Shown here: piece after piece, positions 48,019-57,543 of the stretch
How positions within the stretch are numbered: position 1 is the stretch's first letter
How the letters are laid out: every line of letters begins with the position of its first letter
Origin: Erwinia endophytica
GTDB taxonomy: Bacteria > Pseudomonadota > Gammaproteobacteria > Enterobacterales > Enterobacteriaceae
Assembly (NCBI RefSeq): GCF_009295515.1
Contig: NZ_RQVV01000011.1
Span: forward strand, 124,001 to 188,000
DNA length: 64,000 bases
Direction of reading: 5' to 3'
The notes under the pieces: model-generated
Seen by the model: only the letters and a program-made list of their open reading frames with translations
Told to the model about the DNA's origin: nothing
Databases searched by the model: none
Program-made: the position numbers and the translations under genes

Positions 48019-49347
48019 TCAAATTTTGCTGGCCCAGAGATCGTATTCGTCGGCATTTTCAACGCGCGCACGGATAACATCGCCGGGGTGTAGGTTTTTC
48101 TCGCCGTTCAGATACACCGCGCCGTCAATTTCCGGCGCATCCGCCATGCTGCGGCCAATCGCACCTTCTTCATCAACTTCGTCGATGATCACCAGAATCT
48201 CGCGGCCCACTTTTTCCTGCAACCGGCTGGCGGATATGCTTTGCTGGAGTTGCATAAACCGGTTGAAGCGTTGTTCCTTGACGGATTCAGGTACCGGGTC
48301 CGGCAGGTCGTTAGCCGTGGCGCCCTCCACCGGGCTGTATTTGAAACAGCCCACGCGATCCAGTCGTGCTTCTTGCAGGAAGTCGAGCAGCATCTGGAAA
48401 TCTTCCTCGGTCTCGCCAGGGAAGCCAACGATAAAGGTCGAGCGAAGGGTCAGATCCGGGCAGATTTCACGCCAGCGTTTGATGCGCTCCAGGGTACGCT
48501 CAACGGCACCGGGTCGCTTCATCAACTTGAGGATCCGCGGACTGGCGTGTTGCAGGGGAATGTCCAGGTAAGGCAGGATTTTCCCTGCAGCCATCAACGG
48601 AATGACCTCATCCACATGAGGATAAGGATAAACATAGTGCAGGCGTACCCATACGCCCAGCTTAGCTAACTGCTCACACAGGCTGACCATACTGGTTTTG
48701 ACCGGTGCGCCATTCCAGAAGCCGGTGCGGTGCCTGACGTCCACGCCATAGGCTGATGTATCCTGTGAGATAACCAGCAATTCTTTCACCCCGGCTTCCA
48801 CCAGGCGTTTGGCTTCATCCAGCACTGCGCCGATCGGACGGCTGTCCAGATCGCCACGCATCGAGGGGATGATGCAGAAAGTACAGCGATGGTTACAGCC
48901 TTCGGAAATTTTCAAATAAGCATAGTGGCGCGGCGTCAGTTTTACGCCCTGTTCCGGCACCAGACTGAGGAAGGGGTTGTGCTGAGGCTTTGGCACGTAC
49001 TGATGCACGTGTGACAGCACCTGTTCGTAGCTGTGCGGCCCGGTAATTTCCAGTACGCGTGGATGCACTTCACGGATCTGGTTTTCTTTTGCTCCCAGAC
49101 AGCCCGTGACAATGACTTTGCCATTTTCATTCAGTGCTTCGCCTATTGCCTCCAGCGATTCCTGCACCGCACTGTCGATAAAGCCACAGGTGTTGACGAT
49201 AACCAGCTCCGCGTCATTATAGCGCGGCACCACTTCGTATCCTTCGGTACGCAACTCGGTGAGGATCCTTTCAGAGTCGACGAGATTTTTTGGGCAACCG
49301 AGCGAGACGAAACCAACGCGCGGCGCCATGGTAGTATTTTGCGACAT
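48019..49347 (-). CDS. rimO: Ribosomal protein uS12 methylthiotransferase RimO
   Basis: A 442-residue radical-SAM methylthiotransferase that adds a methylthio group to Asp89 of ribosomal protein S12. The radical-SAM cysteines are at 151, 155 and 158 (CNHRCTFC). The second cluster is held by Cys18, Cys54 and Cys83 in the N-terminal domain. A TRAM domain forms the C-terminus. It converges with gsiD and matches the E. coli position. Confidence 0.97.
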   Translation of the reverse strand: MSQNTTMAPRVGFVSLGCPKNLVDSERILTELRTEGYEVVPRYNDAELVIVNTCGFIDSAVQESLEAIGEALNENGKVIVTGCLGAKENQIREVHPRVLEITGPHSYEQVLSHVHQYVPKPQHNPFLSLVPEQGVKLTPRHYAYLKISEGCNHRCTFCIIPSMRGDLDSRPIGAVLDEAKRLVEAGVKELLVISQDTSAYGVDVRHRTGFWNGAPVKTSMVSLCEQLAKLGVWVRLHYVYPYPHVDEVIPLMAAGKILPYLDIPLQHASPRILKLMKRPGAVERTLERIKRWREICPDLTLRSTFIVGFPGETEEDFQMLLDFLQEARLDRVGCFKYSPVEGATANDLPDPVPESVKEQRFNRFMQLQQSISASRLQEKVGREILVIIDEVDEEGAIGRSMADAPEIDGAVYLNGEKNLHPGDVIRARVENADEYDLWASKI

Positions 49348-49514
49348 GACTCATTTCCAGTTCAGCACAGCAATTTGCGCGGGATTTTACCGATGTCGGG
49401 GAAAAATTTATACCGCTATATGAAATGTGTCGACATTTACCTTTTCCCCGGGCGAAATGCCGGTGGAAGAAGAGAAGACGCGTGACGCAAATAGCACCGG
49501 CGTAAAGCACGCTA

Positions 49515-50171
49515 TTAGCGGCTCCAGTGACACACTTGCCAACCACGTTGCTGCGCCAACTGATGTAATGGTTCGTCGGGGTTAATTACGTGGGGGTGAT
49601 CGGCATGTTCCAGTAGGGGCAAGTCGTTCATGGAGTCACTGTAAGCCCAGGTTTGCTTGAAGCGGGTGTCTTTCTGTACTGTCAGCCAGTCATTGATCCG
49701 GGTGACCTTGCCTTGTTGATAGGTCATGGTGCCGTAAGTCCGACCGCTGTAACGGTCATCAACAATTTCCACGCCGATTGCCAGTGCGCCGTGAGCTCCC
49801 AACTGCTGGGCTATCGGTACCACAAGATGCTCTCCACTGGCGGAGACCACCATGACCGTATCGCCTCGCGTCTGATGCCAGGCGATTCTCTCCCGCGCAG
49901 CAGGGTAAACCCTTGGCATAATATCGCGGTGAATAAAGCGTCTTACCCAGCCGGAAACGGTCAGCGTACCCATGCCGGTTAACGGCGTGAGCGTGGTACT
50001 CATATAGTCTTCTATCGACAGCGCCCCCTGGTAATACTGTGCCATCAGCGCCTGTTCCTGTTCTATCAGCGCGGTTGGTGCATAGCCCTGGGATGCCAGC
50101 CAGCGTAACCACAGACTCGTACTGTCTTCACAGATCAGTGTTTCATCAAGATCGAACAGCGCTAAATCCAT
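49515..50171 (-). CDS. HAD-superfamily phosphatase, subfamily IB
   Basis: A 218-residue HAD hydrolase of subfamily IB, the group that includes SerB-like phosphatases. Motif I is LALFDLDETLI (nucleophile Asp and general acid Asp), motif II VVSASGEH and motif III YSDSMNDLPLLE. A helical cap lies between motifs I and II. I prefer the ATG at 50171, 8 bases from GGAG; an ATG at 50177 is also possible. Its substrate is unknown. It diverges from dacC across about 270 bp. Confidence 0.85.
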   Translation of the reverse strand: MDLALFDLDETLICEDSTSLWLRWLASQGYAPTALIEQEQALMAQYYQGALSIEDYMSTTLTPLTGMGTLTVSGWVRRFIHRDIMPRVYPAARERIAWHQTRGDTVMVVSASGEHLVVPIAQQLGAHGALAIGVEIVDDRYSGRTYGTMTYQQGKVTRINDWLTVQKDTRFKQTWAYSDSMNDLPLLEHADHPHVINPDEPLHQLAQQRGWQVCHWSR

Positions 50172-50445
50172 CGTCATGACTCCTCTGGCAACCTTTAATT
50201 CAGGTTAGCGGAGTTTTGTGATCGGCTTAACTGTTTTGCGAAAAATCAGAATTTCACCTGGTTCGACTGTGCGGGATGCTTAAAAAAAACCGATCAGAAC
50301 GGCATATCCCAGATTTATCTAATAAACTCTAAAAAATTTTACGTTAATGCTGTTCTTTTTCAGTAGCAGAAGCGTTAGCGTAAGTCAGGTTGTGCTGGTA
50401 AATGCTAAAGATATTTATCTTTCAAATGGATGTTTGGGTCTCGTC

Positions 50446-51648
50446 ATGAATAAAACTCGTCTTCCTGCCAGTATCACGTCACTGGCCGCTTCTTTTTCAT
50501 TGCTGTTGATCATTATGTCTCCTGTCCGGGCGGAAGATGTTCCGGCCCCTCCACAGATTAATGCGAAAGCCTGGATCCTGATGGATTATCACAGCGGGAA
50601 AGTGCTGGCTGAATCTCATGCGGATGATCGTCTCGATCCCGCCAGTCTGACCAAAATCATGGCCAGCTATGTGATTGGTCAGGCGCTCAAGGTCGGCAAG
50701 ATAAACAACAACGCCCTGGTGACGGTGGGGAAAGATGCCTGGGCAACCGGTAACCCGGTCCTGAAGGGATCGTCGCTGATGTTCCTTAAACCGGGTGATC
50801 GCATTTCGGTTTCAGACTTGAATAAAGGCATCATTATCTCGTCTGGTAACGATGCCAGTATTGCTTTGGCTGATTATGTTGCCGGTAGTCAGGACGCGTT
50901 TGTCAATATGATGAACAACTATGTGCAGGCGTGGGGACTGAAAAATACTCACTTTAAAACGGTACATGGACTGGACTCTGACGGGCAATACAGTACTGCC
51001 CGTGATATGGCAATCATCAGTCAGGCCTTGATCCGTGATGTACCGGATGAGTACGCGCTGCATCAGGAAAAAGAATTCACCTTTAACCACATTAAGCAGT
51101 ACAACCGTAACCGTCTGTTGTGGAGCACGAATCTGCATGTGGACGGCATCAAAACCGGATACACCGCCGGGGCCGGGAACAATCTGGTGGCGTCGGCGAT
51201 CGACGGTGATCAGCGTTTGATTTCGGTGGTGCTTGGTGCGGCGACCGATGCCATCCGTTTTCGTGAAAGTGAAAAGCTGTTGACGTGGGGTTTTCGTTTT
51301 TATGACACGGTGACGCCAATCAAAGCCGACAAGCCATTTGTCACACAACGAGTGTGGTACGGTGACAAAAAAGAGGTCAACCTTGGGGTGGCTAACGATG
51401 CCGCCATCACCTTACCCAAAGGACAGGCAAAAAACCTGAAGGCCAGTTTCACCTTGTTGCAGCCGCAACTGGCCGCTCCGTTGAAGAAAAATCAGGTGGT
51501 GGGCACTATCGATTTCCAACTGGATGGTAAGACGATCGATCAACGCCCGCTGGTGGTGATGGAAGAGGTGCATGAGGGCGGATTCTTTAGCCGAATATGG
51601 GATTTTGTAATGATGAAATTGGACGGTTGGTTCGGGAAATGGTTCTGA
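50446..51648 (+). CDS. dacC: D-alanyl-D-alanine carboxypeptidase DacC (PBP6)
   Basis: A 400-residue low-molecular-weight penicillin-binding protein that trims the terminal D-Ala from peptidoglycan peptides. The active-site motifs are SLTK at 67-70, SGN (SSGNDAS) and KTG (IKTGYTAG). A signal peptide ends near VRA, and the C-terminal amphipathic helix ([16 protein letters not shown]) anchors it to the inner membrane. The start at 50446 gives exactly the E. coli DacC length. An earlier start in the frame has no homology. Confidence 0.95.
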   Translation: MNKTRLPASITSLAASFSLLLIIMSPVRAEDVPAPPQINAKAWILMDYHSGKVLAESHADDRLDPASLTKIMASYVIGQALKVGKINNNALVTVGKDAWATGNPVLKGSSLMFLKPGDRISVSDLNKGIIISSGNDASIALADYVAGSQDAFVNMMNNYVQAWGLKNTHFKTVHGLDSDGQYSTARDMAIISQALIRDVPDEYALHQEKEFTFNHIKQYNRNRLLWSTNLHVDGIKTGYTAGAGNNLVASAIDGDQRLISVVLGAATDAIRFRESEKLLTWGFRFYDTVTPIKADKPFVTQRVWYGDKKEVNLGVANDAAITLPKGQAKNLKASFTLLQPQLAAPLKKNQVVGTIDFQLDGKTIDQRPLVVMEEVHEGGFFSRIWDFVMMKLDGWFGKWF

Positions 51649-51649
51649 T

Positions 51650-51681
51650 AACGACCCGGCACCGAGGGGGGGCGGGTCGTT
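51650..51681 (+). terminator. Hairpin after dacC
   Basis: AACGACCCG (51650-51658) pairs perfectly with CGGGTCGTT (51673-51681). No T tract follows. The rest of the gap up to the ybjG end at 51943 holds no supported feature. Confidence 0.5.
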
Positions 51682-51942
51682 GGCGCCGGGGGAACCAAAC
51701 CGGTCCTCAGTGAGCATTAAATTTCATCAGAAAGGATAAACGGGCAATGTTCCACTGAAACTCAATGGATTATTATTCCAGGGGGATATTTTAATGGTTA
51801 AGATCCCCTGGGGGAAATAATCATTTTTATCGCCAGGGCGGTTTATTTAAAATTTTTATCCTGTTGCGGCGTTATTATTGGGGCGGGAATCAAACTGAAG
51901 GAAGGTGGACGTTATTCCACCTTCAAAAGGTATGTCGGTGAT

Positions 51943-52551
51943 TTAATTCTGTACCCAGCCTTTACGAATAGGGATGGCAAACACTAATCGGTACAATGAA
52001 GAGATATTCTGTAACAGTCGACGACCACAGAAATACCAGGCAACCTGAGCAAACAGACAAGAGAGCATGCCGACCAGCAGCCCACCCAGCATATCCATTG
52101 GCCAGTGCACGCCGAGATAAACCCGGGACCAGGCGATAGCTGAACCGAACAGCATCAGCAAGGTACCAGACCAGACCCGGTGCCAGCAGAGGAATGCGAT
52201 GGCGAAGGTGAAAATTACCGTGCCGTGATTGCTGGGATAAGAATTATCTGCGGTATGTGACAAAAACTGATGACCTAATCCGATGACGAATGGGCGTGGA
52301 TGGGGGAATAAATGAGCGAGGCACCAGGAAATCATCAGCGCATACGCCATTGCGATGCCGGTTTTCAGCACCAGTTCCCGTTGTGATCCGAGCTGGCTTC
52401 TGGGGCCCCACAGCCACAAAGCCACAATGAGCAAGGGAACGATGGCGATCAGATCCTGGGCAAAAAAGGTTGCCAGTGAAATCAGCCAACCCGGAGATTG
52501 TTCAGTGGCGTTGATCCAAAGAAACAACTGCCGGTTCAACTCTTCCAACAT
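51943..52551 (-). CDS. ybjG: Undecaprenyl-diphosphate phosphatase YbjG
   Basis: A 202-residue PAP2-type integral membrane phosphatase that recycles the lipid carrier undecaprenyl pyrophosphate. Motifs are HPRPF, YPSNHGT and SRVYLGVHWPMD, with the catalytic His residues present. The family motif PSxHGT is intact (Asn at the variable position). Five to six spans are predicted. It lies 2 bases after another PAP2 gene on the same strand, so the two probably share an mRNA. Confidence 0.93.
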   Translation of the reverse strand: MLEELNRQLFLWINATEQSPGWLISLATFFAQDLIAIVPLLIVALWLWGPRSQLGSQRELVLKTGIAMAYALMISWCLAHLFPHPRPFVIGLGHQFLSHTADNSYPSNHGTVIFTFAIAFLCWHRVWSGTLLMLFGSAIAWSRVYLGVHWPMDMLGGLLVGMLSCLFAQVAWYFCGRRLLQNISSLYRLVFAIPIRKGWVQN

Positions 52552-52553
52552 AA

Positions 52554-53288
52554 TTACTTCCTCATTCTATTCATCAGAGACGAAACGCATCCGTAGGTAA
52601 AACACTGGCTCAGCCAAACCCACCAGCCAGCCCATAAATTGTGGGAAAGAAAGTGCGCACCGCGCATTATTTGGCCATATCCCATCAACATTCCCAGTAC
52701 TGCACCGAGCAGCAGGGATAACCAGGCTAACCGCGGACGCTGTGGATAAAACCAGAAAAATAATGCCATAACGCCAAAACCGCTAGAAGCATGGCCTCCG
52801 GGGAAGCATCGTCCGGGGCCGCTGTTCAGTGGAATAGCGGAAAACAACGGGTACGACACCGCTTTACCACTAAACTCAATCAAATCCCAGGGGCATGAAT
52901 GGGCACTGGTTGCTTTTAGTACTCCAACGACTAACGGACCGACGCCAGTCAGCAAAGCGACCAATATCAGGCGACTATTCCGCTTGATAATCCCTGTCAA
53001 CAGCGCCATTACTGCGATGACAATGATAACATCCTTAGCTATTCGGTGATTAATCAGGTCCAGCCAAAAGTTATTTTTCCAGGGGAATTGCTGAGATACA
53101 GGGTCAAACCACATGCGGGTGAGGGAAAAATCCCATACCTCATTACGTGATATCCAGCTAAAGACCAGCCCAGTCACTGTCAGTAATATCAGTTGGGTAA
53201 GATAAAAGTGACGAGGAAGAAGGTAAATGGCCTTGTTCCTGGTTGAGTGGGTGATGGTTGTTTTGTTAAGAGGTAATGATGATTTCAT
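52554..53288 (-). CDS. PAP2-family membrane phosphatase, variant motif type
   Basis: A 244-residue membrane protein of the PAP2 superfamily with about six spans. Motif 1 reads KATSAHSCPWDL, without the usual RP. Motif 2 reads FPGGHAS and has the catalytic His. Motif 3 reads GQIMRGAHFLSHNLW, in which the usual SR is GQ and the final Asp is His. This pattern is seen in a subgroup whose substrates may be lipid A or other lipid phosphates. It is upstream of ybjG in a two-gene operon. The exact substrate is unknown. Confidence 0.8.
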   Translation of the reverse strand: MKSSLPLNKTTITHSTRNKAIYLLPRHFYLTQLILLTVTGLVFSWISRNEVWDFSLTRMWFDPVSQQFPWKNNFWLDLINHRIAKDVIIVIAVMALLTGIIKRNSRLILVALLTGVGPLVVGVLKATSAHSCPWDLIEFSGKAVSYPLFSAIPLNSGPGRCFPGGHASSGFGVMALFFWFYPQRPRLAWLSLLLGAVLGMLMGYGQIMRGAHFLSHNLWAGWWVWLSQCFTYGCVSSLMNRMRK

Positions 53289-53374
53289 GGCCGCCAGATG
53301 AAGGTGAAAACGGAAAACAACGCCGCATTATGGGGGCAGGCGATTAAGGAAACATTAAGAAAGTGACAACAAAA

Positions 53375-53408
53375 AGAAAAAACCCGCTAATCATTTGGAT
53401 TCGCGGGC
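53375..53408 (-). terminator. Terminator of ybjL
   Basis: On the minus strand CCCGCG/GCGGG arms enclose a loop and are followed by TTTTTTC. It lies about 90 bases after the ybjL stop. Confidence 0.7.
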
Positions 53409-53496
53409 TCCACAATTCGGGGATTTCAAAGAAAAGCAGTGGCACTAATTATGACTACGGACGGGTATAAAAGTTCTCAGAATTTCTAAATTATTT

Positions 53497-55185
53497 TCAG
53501 AGTCCGATAATCGGCCAGATGATGACAATCAATGTTCCTGCTAAGGTCAGCAAAACATTAGCAATAGCATAGGTACCCGCGTAACCGAGAGCAGGAATAT
53601 TGCTGCGTGCGGTATCACTGATTATCTCCATGGCCGGTGCGCAGGTACGGGCACCCATAATGGCACCAAACAATAACGCACGGTTCATCTTCAGGACGTA
53701 AGCGCCAAACAGGAAGCACAGTACCACCGGCAGCAGGCTGACCAGCAGCCCGGCGACCAGCATCATCATCCCGGTATCACCCAACCCGTGCGACAGACCA
53801 CCGCCCGCGCTGAGTCCCACACCAGCCATAAAGACCATCAGGCCAAATTCTTTCACCATTGTCAGCGCACCCTGGGGAATATAGCCAAATGTCGGATGGT
53901 TGGCGCGTAGAAAACCCAGCATAATGCCAGAAAATAATAATCCGGCCGCATTACCGATACTGAAACTGAGGTTGTTGAACTGGAAAGTTATCATCCCAAC
54001 CATCAAACCGATAATAAAAAAGGAGCAGAAAGCGAGAAGGTCGGTAACCTGACTGTGGATTGAGATGAATCCGATCCGATCGGCAACGGATTTTACCCGA
54101 CGGGTCTCTCCGCTGATTTGTAAAATGTCGCCTTTATTAAGGATAATATTATCATCAATGGGCATTTCAATCTGACTACGGATCACCCGGTTCAGGAAAC
54201 AACCGTGGTCGGTCAATTTAAGTTGGCTGAGTTTTTTATTTACTGCATTGTTATTTTTGACCACAATCTCTTCATTGATGATCCGCATATCAAGCAGATC
54301 GCGATCGAACACTTCTCTGCCATTGCGAAAGCTGGGATCGAGACGCGAATGTGCATCTGGATAGCCAACGAGTGAAATTTCATCACCCAGTTGCAACACA
54401 GCATCGCCGTCCGGATTCGCCAAAATGCCGTTACGGCGGATACGCTCAATATAGCAGCCAGTCTGGCGATAGATGCCCAGTTCCCGCAGGTTTTTCCCAT
54501 CGGCCCAGGCGACCAACTCCGGACCAACGCGGTAGGCGCGAATGACCGGCAGATAGACTTTACGTTGACTGTCCGGGTCCAGACCGCGTTCGCGGGCGAT
54601 CTGTTGCGCACTGGTGGGCAGATCCTGATGCTGTAATTTAGGTAAGTAACGCGCGCCGAAAATCAGGCTTACCAGGCCAATCAGATAAGTCAGCGCATAG
54701 CCGAGGCTGAGATTAGACTGAGCGGTACTGAGCACCGCGCCGGAAGGATAAGTTTGCCGCAGTGTATCTCCTGCACCCACCAGCACTGGGGTGGAAGTCA
54801 TTGAACCCGCCAGCATGCCTGCGGTCAGGCCAATATCCCAACCCAAAAATTTGCCCAATCCAAGCGCAATAATGACCGCGCTGCCAACCATTACCGAAGC
54901 CAGCAACAGATAATTCTTACCATCACGAAAGAAAATAGAGAAAAAATTTGGTCCGGCTTCAACACCCACACAAAAAATAAATAACATAAAACCCAAATTA
55001 AGGGCGTTGGGATTAATGGCAAAATGTTGTTGGCCTAACAGGAGAGATATGACTAAAACGCCAATGGAATTACCCAGTTGGACAGAACCCAGTCGTAATT
55101 TACCTAAGCATAGCCCGAGAGCGAGCACGACAAATAATAACAGAATGTCATTTCCACTTAACAAATTTGCGACGTTTATATTCAC
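53497..55185 (-). CDS. ybjL: Putative transporter YbjL (AspT/YidE family)
   Basis: A 562-residue membrane protein of the aspartate:alanine exchanger family; E. coli YbjL has 561. Two membrane blocks of about five or six spans each surround two RCK_C (TrkA-C) domains between residues 205 and 370. Conserved landmarks are [15 protein letters not shown], the repeated [20 protein letters not shown] stretch near the C-terminus, and [17 protein letters not shown]. The substrate of YbjL itself is not known to me. Confidence 0.95.
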   Translation of the reverse strand: MNINVANLLSGNDILLLFVVLALGLCLGKLRLGSVQLGNSIGVLVISLLLGQQHFAINPNALNLGFMLFIFCVGVEAGPNFFSIFFRDGKNYLLLASVMVGSAVIIALGLGKFLGWDIGLTAGMLAGSMTSTPVLVGAGDTLRQTYPSGAVLSTAQSNLSLGYALTYLIGLVSLIFGARYLPKLQHQDLPTSAQQIARERGLDPDSQRKVYLPVIRAYRVGPELVAWADGKNLRELGIYRQTGCYIERIRRNGILANPDGDAVLQLGDEISLVGYPDAHSRLDPSFRNGREVFDRDLLDMRIINEEIVVKNNNAVNKKLSQLKLTDHGCFLNRVIRSQIEMPIDDNIILNKGDILQISGETRRVKSVADRIGFISIHSQVTDLLAFCSFFIIGLMVGMITFQFNNLSFSIGNAAGLLFSGIMLGFLRANHPTFGYIPQGALTMVKEFGLMVFMAGVGLSAGGGLSHGLGDTGMMMLVAGLLVSLLPVVLCFLFGAYVLKMNRALLFGAIMGARTCAPAMEIISDTARSNIPALGYAGTYAIANVLLTLAGTLIVIIWPIIGL

Positions 55186-55455
55186 GGTTTAACTTCTTGT
55201 TTACCAGTAACGTATTGAAGTAAAGGGGCTTTTGCGCTAAATTTGCCTCACTGCCAGCAGAGCAGCGGCAACATTCAGGTTTATCCGCGAATTACAGCCC
55301 AGGCCAGTTAAAACGGCCGTCATTCTAATCGCTTCATTCTTTTTCCGCCAGTAGATGCCGTAAACAGTTATAGCGGTTTTTTATTTATCATCAGGGGAAA
55401 ATGGACCGGATTTTGTCTGTCCAGATGACTGGATTAATTACCGAGAGAAGCTCCT

Positions 55456-55830
55456 ATGATGTTTAAGGGTCTGTCCTGGACTGTTATGACAGGTAGTGTT
55501 GTCATGTATAGCATTGTTTTTCTGGTGGTGCGTTATGGCATGTTCCTTGGAGGTGATGCCACAATGCAGGCATGTCCCACACTGCTGATGTTGACCATTC
55601 CCGGTGCACTGGCTGCACTGACGTCGAAAGAGTCTCCGTTGACAGTGGCGGTACTGGGAGCTTTGCTGGCGACGCCAATATGTTTGGTGATTATCCATTG
55701 TTACCCAGAATGGTGTTACGATCTGGTTCAGGAGCTGGCTTTTGATACCAGTGCGGTTTTCTGGTGTGGATCTGGCGCACTGTTGGTGATGTTGCTAAGA
55801 ACGATTTTCTGGCATTCGCATAATAGATGA
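55456..55830 (+). CDS. ybjM: Inner-membrane protein YbjM
   Basis: A 124-residue protein with four predicted spans. Its C-terminal block ELAFDTSAVFWCGSGALLVML resembles ELAWLLSAVFWCALGALCFLF of E. coli YbjM (125 residues). The position between ybjL and grxA is also the same. The N-terminal half is poorly conserved. The function is unknown. Two ATGs are adjacent at the start. Confidence 0.78.
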   Translation: MMFKGLSWTVMTGSVVMYSIVFLVVRYGMFLGGDATMQACPTLLMLTIPGALAALTSKESPLTVAVLGALLATPICLVIIHCYPEWCYDLVQELAFDTSAVFWCGSGALLVMLLRTIFWHSHNR

Positions 55831-55990
55831 AGCGTTGCGGTGAAGAGGCGTATGACGGGTGGTGAACTCAGTGACTCGTCCTCAATAGCGTTGACACATT
55901 TAACTCGCACACTGAGGAAAATGTGATGAATCCAATATCAGGACGGGTCAGCCACCACCAGACTTTAACGGCTTGTCGTGTCGGAAAGAA

Positions 55991-56254
55991 TTACTGGAAC
56001 AGACCCAGGTTTTCTTTTGCATATGCTTCAAAATCCGTGCAACCACCGATGTGCTGCTGATCGAGGAAAATTTGTGGCACCGTTTCAACCGGCTTGCCAA
56101 CGGTTTTTTCCAGATCCGCCTTAGTGATGCCTTCCGCATGAATATCCACATACCGGAAATTGAAATCATCGCGCTCTGCCGTCAACTTTTCCGCCAGTTC
56201 TTTGGCCCGGACACAGTAAGGACAGCCCGGACGCCCAAAAATTACTGCAAACAT
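55991..56254 (-). CDS. grxA: Glutaredoxin 1 GrxA
   Basis: An 87-residue glutathione-dependent thiol-disulfide reductase. The active site is CPYC at 11-14. TVPQIF (cis-Pro for glutathione) and HIGGCTDFEAY follow. It reduces ribonucleotide reductase and protein-glutathione disulfides in the cytosol. The ATG at 56254 follows TGAGGAGAAAC, and upstream residues in the frame are not conserved. A perfect CRP-type palindrome lies 30 bases before the start. Confidence 0.96.
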   Translation of the reverse strand: MFAVIFGRPGCPYCVRAKELAEKLTAERDDFNFRYVDIHAEGITKADLEKTVGKPVETVPQIFLDQQHIGGCTDFEAYAKENLGLFQ

Positions 56255-56283
56255 AAGTTTCTCCTCAAAGGTCACACATTTTG

Positions 56284-56299
56284 TGTGATATGAATCACA
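56284..56299. promoter_or_regulatory. Perfect CRP-type palindrome before grxA
   Basis: TGTGATATGAATCACA matches the full CRP consensus TGTGA-N6-TCACA on both strands. It lies 30 bases before the grxA start and about 250 bases before ybjC. At this distance it may overlap the grxA promoter. FNR (TTGAT-N4-ATCAA) does not fit. Confidence 0.6.
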
Positions 56300-56382
56300 G
56301 AATAGTCTTAACTGGTTTTTATGATGCCCGTATCAATAGGGAAAAGGAAGAAGGTATTACCTGTTGATCTGATTCGTCCAGA

Positions 56383-56512
56383 CTATACCCGTCATACTGA
56401 ACGTTCCCGATGCGTTGGCAGCATTCAGTCACCCGAATCACTTACCGGAGTAAGCTCATCGGGACGCCTTCACTTGCCGCCTTGCGGGAACCCGAATTAT
56501 TTAGGGTATGGG
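56383..56512. repeat. ERIC element
   Basis: An element of about 130 bp between grxA and ybjC. It begins TATACCCGTCATACTGAACG, has the central TCACTTACCGGAGTAAGCTC and ends GAATTATTTAGGGTATG. The ends and centre match the enterobacterial repetitive intergenic consensus (IRU), which is 127 bp and palindromic. It is transcribed in the ybjC leader if the promoter lies upstream. Confidence 0.85.
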
Positions 56513-56524
56513 GTCGTCATACCC
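56504..56524 (+). other. Hairpin at the end of the ERIC element in the ybjC leader
   Basis: GGGTATG (56504-56510) pairs with CATACCC (56518-56524) over a 7-base loop. It sits 17 bases before the ybjC ribosome site and could affect translation or mRNA stability. Confidence 0.45.
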
Positions 56525-56549
56525 ATCAGCAACGTCTCAGGGAGATATT

Positions 56550-56819
56550 ATGCGTGCATTCAGTAAAATGCCCTGGCCAGTACTGGCGCTGGAAGCTTTC
56601 GGCGGCATTACGCTGGTTCTTTCTTACTTCGTGCTTCATCAGATGTTACCTTTTACACTGCCGTTTTCCGCTCCGCTGACAGCGCAAGTCATGATTTTTA
56701 CTGGTATTATCCTGATGTTGCCCGCGGCGATAATGATGATGTGGCGCACGGCAAAAGCGCTGGCGCCGAACCTTTTTAAACCTATCCCACCAGGAGATAA
56801 GCATGACGCCGACCATTGA
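56550..56819 (+). CDS. ybjC: DUF1418 inner-membrane protein YbjC
   Basis: An 89-residue protein with two predicted spans (VLALEAFGGITLVLSYFVL and QVMIFTGIILMLPAAIMMM). The start MRAFSKMPWPVL and the ending LAPNLFKP...DADH are close to E. coli YbjC (95 residues). The ATG at 56550 follows AGGGAGATATT. It overlaps nfsA by 17 bases and forms an operon ybjC-nfsA-rimK. In E. coli this operon is induced by SoxS; I see no certain soxbox here. Confidence 0.9.
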   Translation: MRAFSKMPWPVLALEAFGGITLVLSYFVLHQMLPFTLPFSAPLTAQVMIFTGIILMLPAAIMMMWRTAKALAPNLFKPIPPGDKHDADH

Positions 56820-57525
56820 TCTGTTATGTTCTCACCGCTCTATCCGGGCCTTTACTGATCAGCCCGTTGGCGAGGCTGAACGGCAGGCAATACTGGCCGC
56901 AGCACAGTCGGCATCCAGTTCCAGCTTTCTGCAGTGTTCTTCCATTATCCGTGTGACCGACTCTCAACTGCGTGAAAAACTGGTCACCCTGAGCGGTGGG
57001 CAGTCGTATGTCGGTCAGGCGGCAGAATTCTGGGTGTTCTGTGCCGATTTCAATCGTCATCTGCAGATTTGTCCGCAAGCGCAACTGGGGCTGGCGGAGC
57101 AACTGTTGTTAGGTTGTGTTGATACGGCGCTGATGGGGCAGAATGCCATGATTGCGGCAGAATCTCTTGGGTTAGGTGGCGTATTTATTGGCGGTATCCG
57201 TAACAATATCGCTGAAGTGACGACGTCGCTGGCCTTACCAAAATTTGTTTTGCCGCTGTTTGGTCTCTGTCTGGGATGGCCAGCGCAGTCGCCACAGCAC
57301 AAGCCACGTATGCCGGTAGCGATGCTGGTGCATGAAAACCGTTATCAGCCGATTGATCCTGATGTGCTGGCCAGCTATGACAGCCAGCAGGAAGTGTACT
57401 ATATGACCCGCGAGAGTAACCCACGGCGTGAAAGTTGGAGCCAGCATATCCAGAAGACCATAATCAAAGAAAGTCGGCCATTTATGCTGGATTATCTGCA
57501 TCAGCAGGGCTGGGCTACACGTTAA
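56803..57525 (+). CDS. nfsA: Oxygen-insensitive NADPH nitroreductase NfsA
   Basis: A 240-residue FMN flavoprotein that reduces nitroaromatics and quinones in two-electron steps with NADPH. The FMN-binding start LLCSHRSIRAFTDQPV, the segment AAQSASSSSFLQCSSIIRV and the C-terminal basic block NPRRESWSQHIQKTIIKESR are as in E. coli NfsA, which has the same length. Its ribosome site AGGAGATAAGC lies inside ybjC. Confidence 0.96.
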   Translation: MTPTIDLLCSHRSIRAFTDQPVGEAERQAILAAAQSASSSSFLQCSSIIRVTDSQLREKLVTLSGGQSYVGQAAEFWVFCADFNRHLQICPQAQLGLAEQLLLGCVDTALMGQNAMIAAESLGLGGVFIGGIRNNIAEVTTSLALPKFVLPLFGLCLGWPAQSPQHKPRMPVAMLVHENRYQPIDPDVLASYDSQQEVYYMTRESNPRRESWSQHIQKTIIKESRPFMLDYLHQQGWATR

Positions 57526-57543
57526 GTCTTCCGGAGGCATCTG

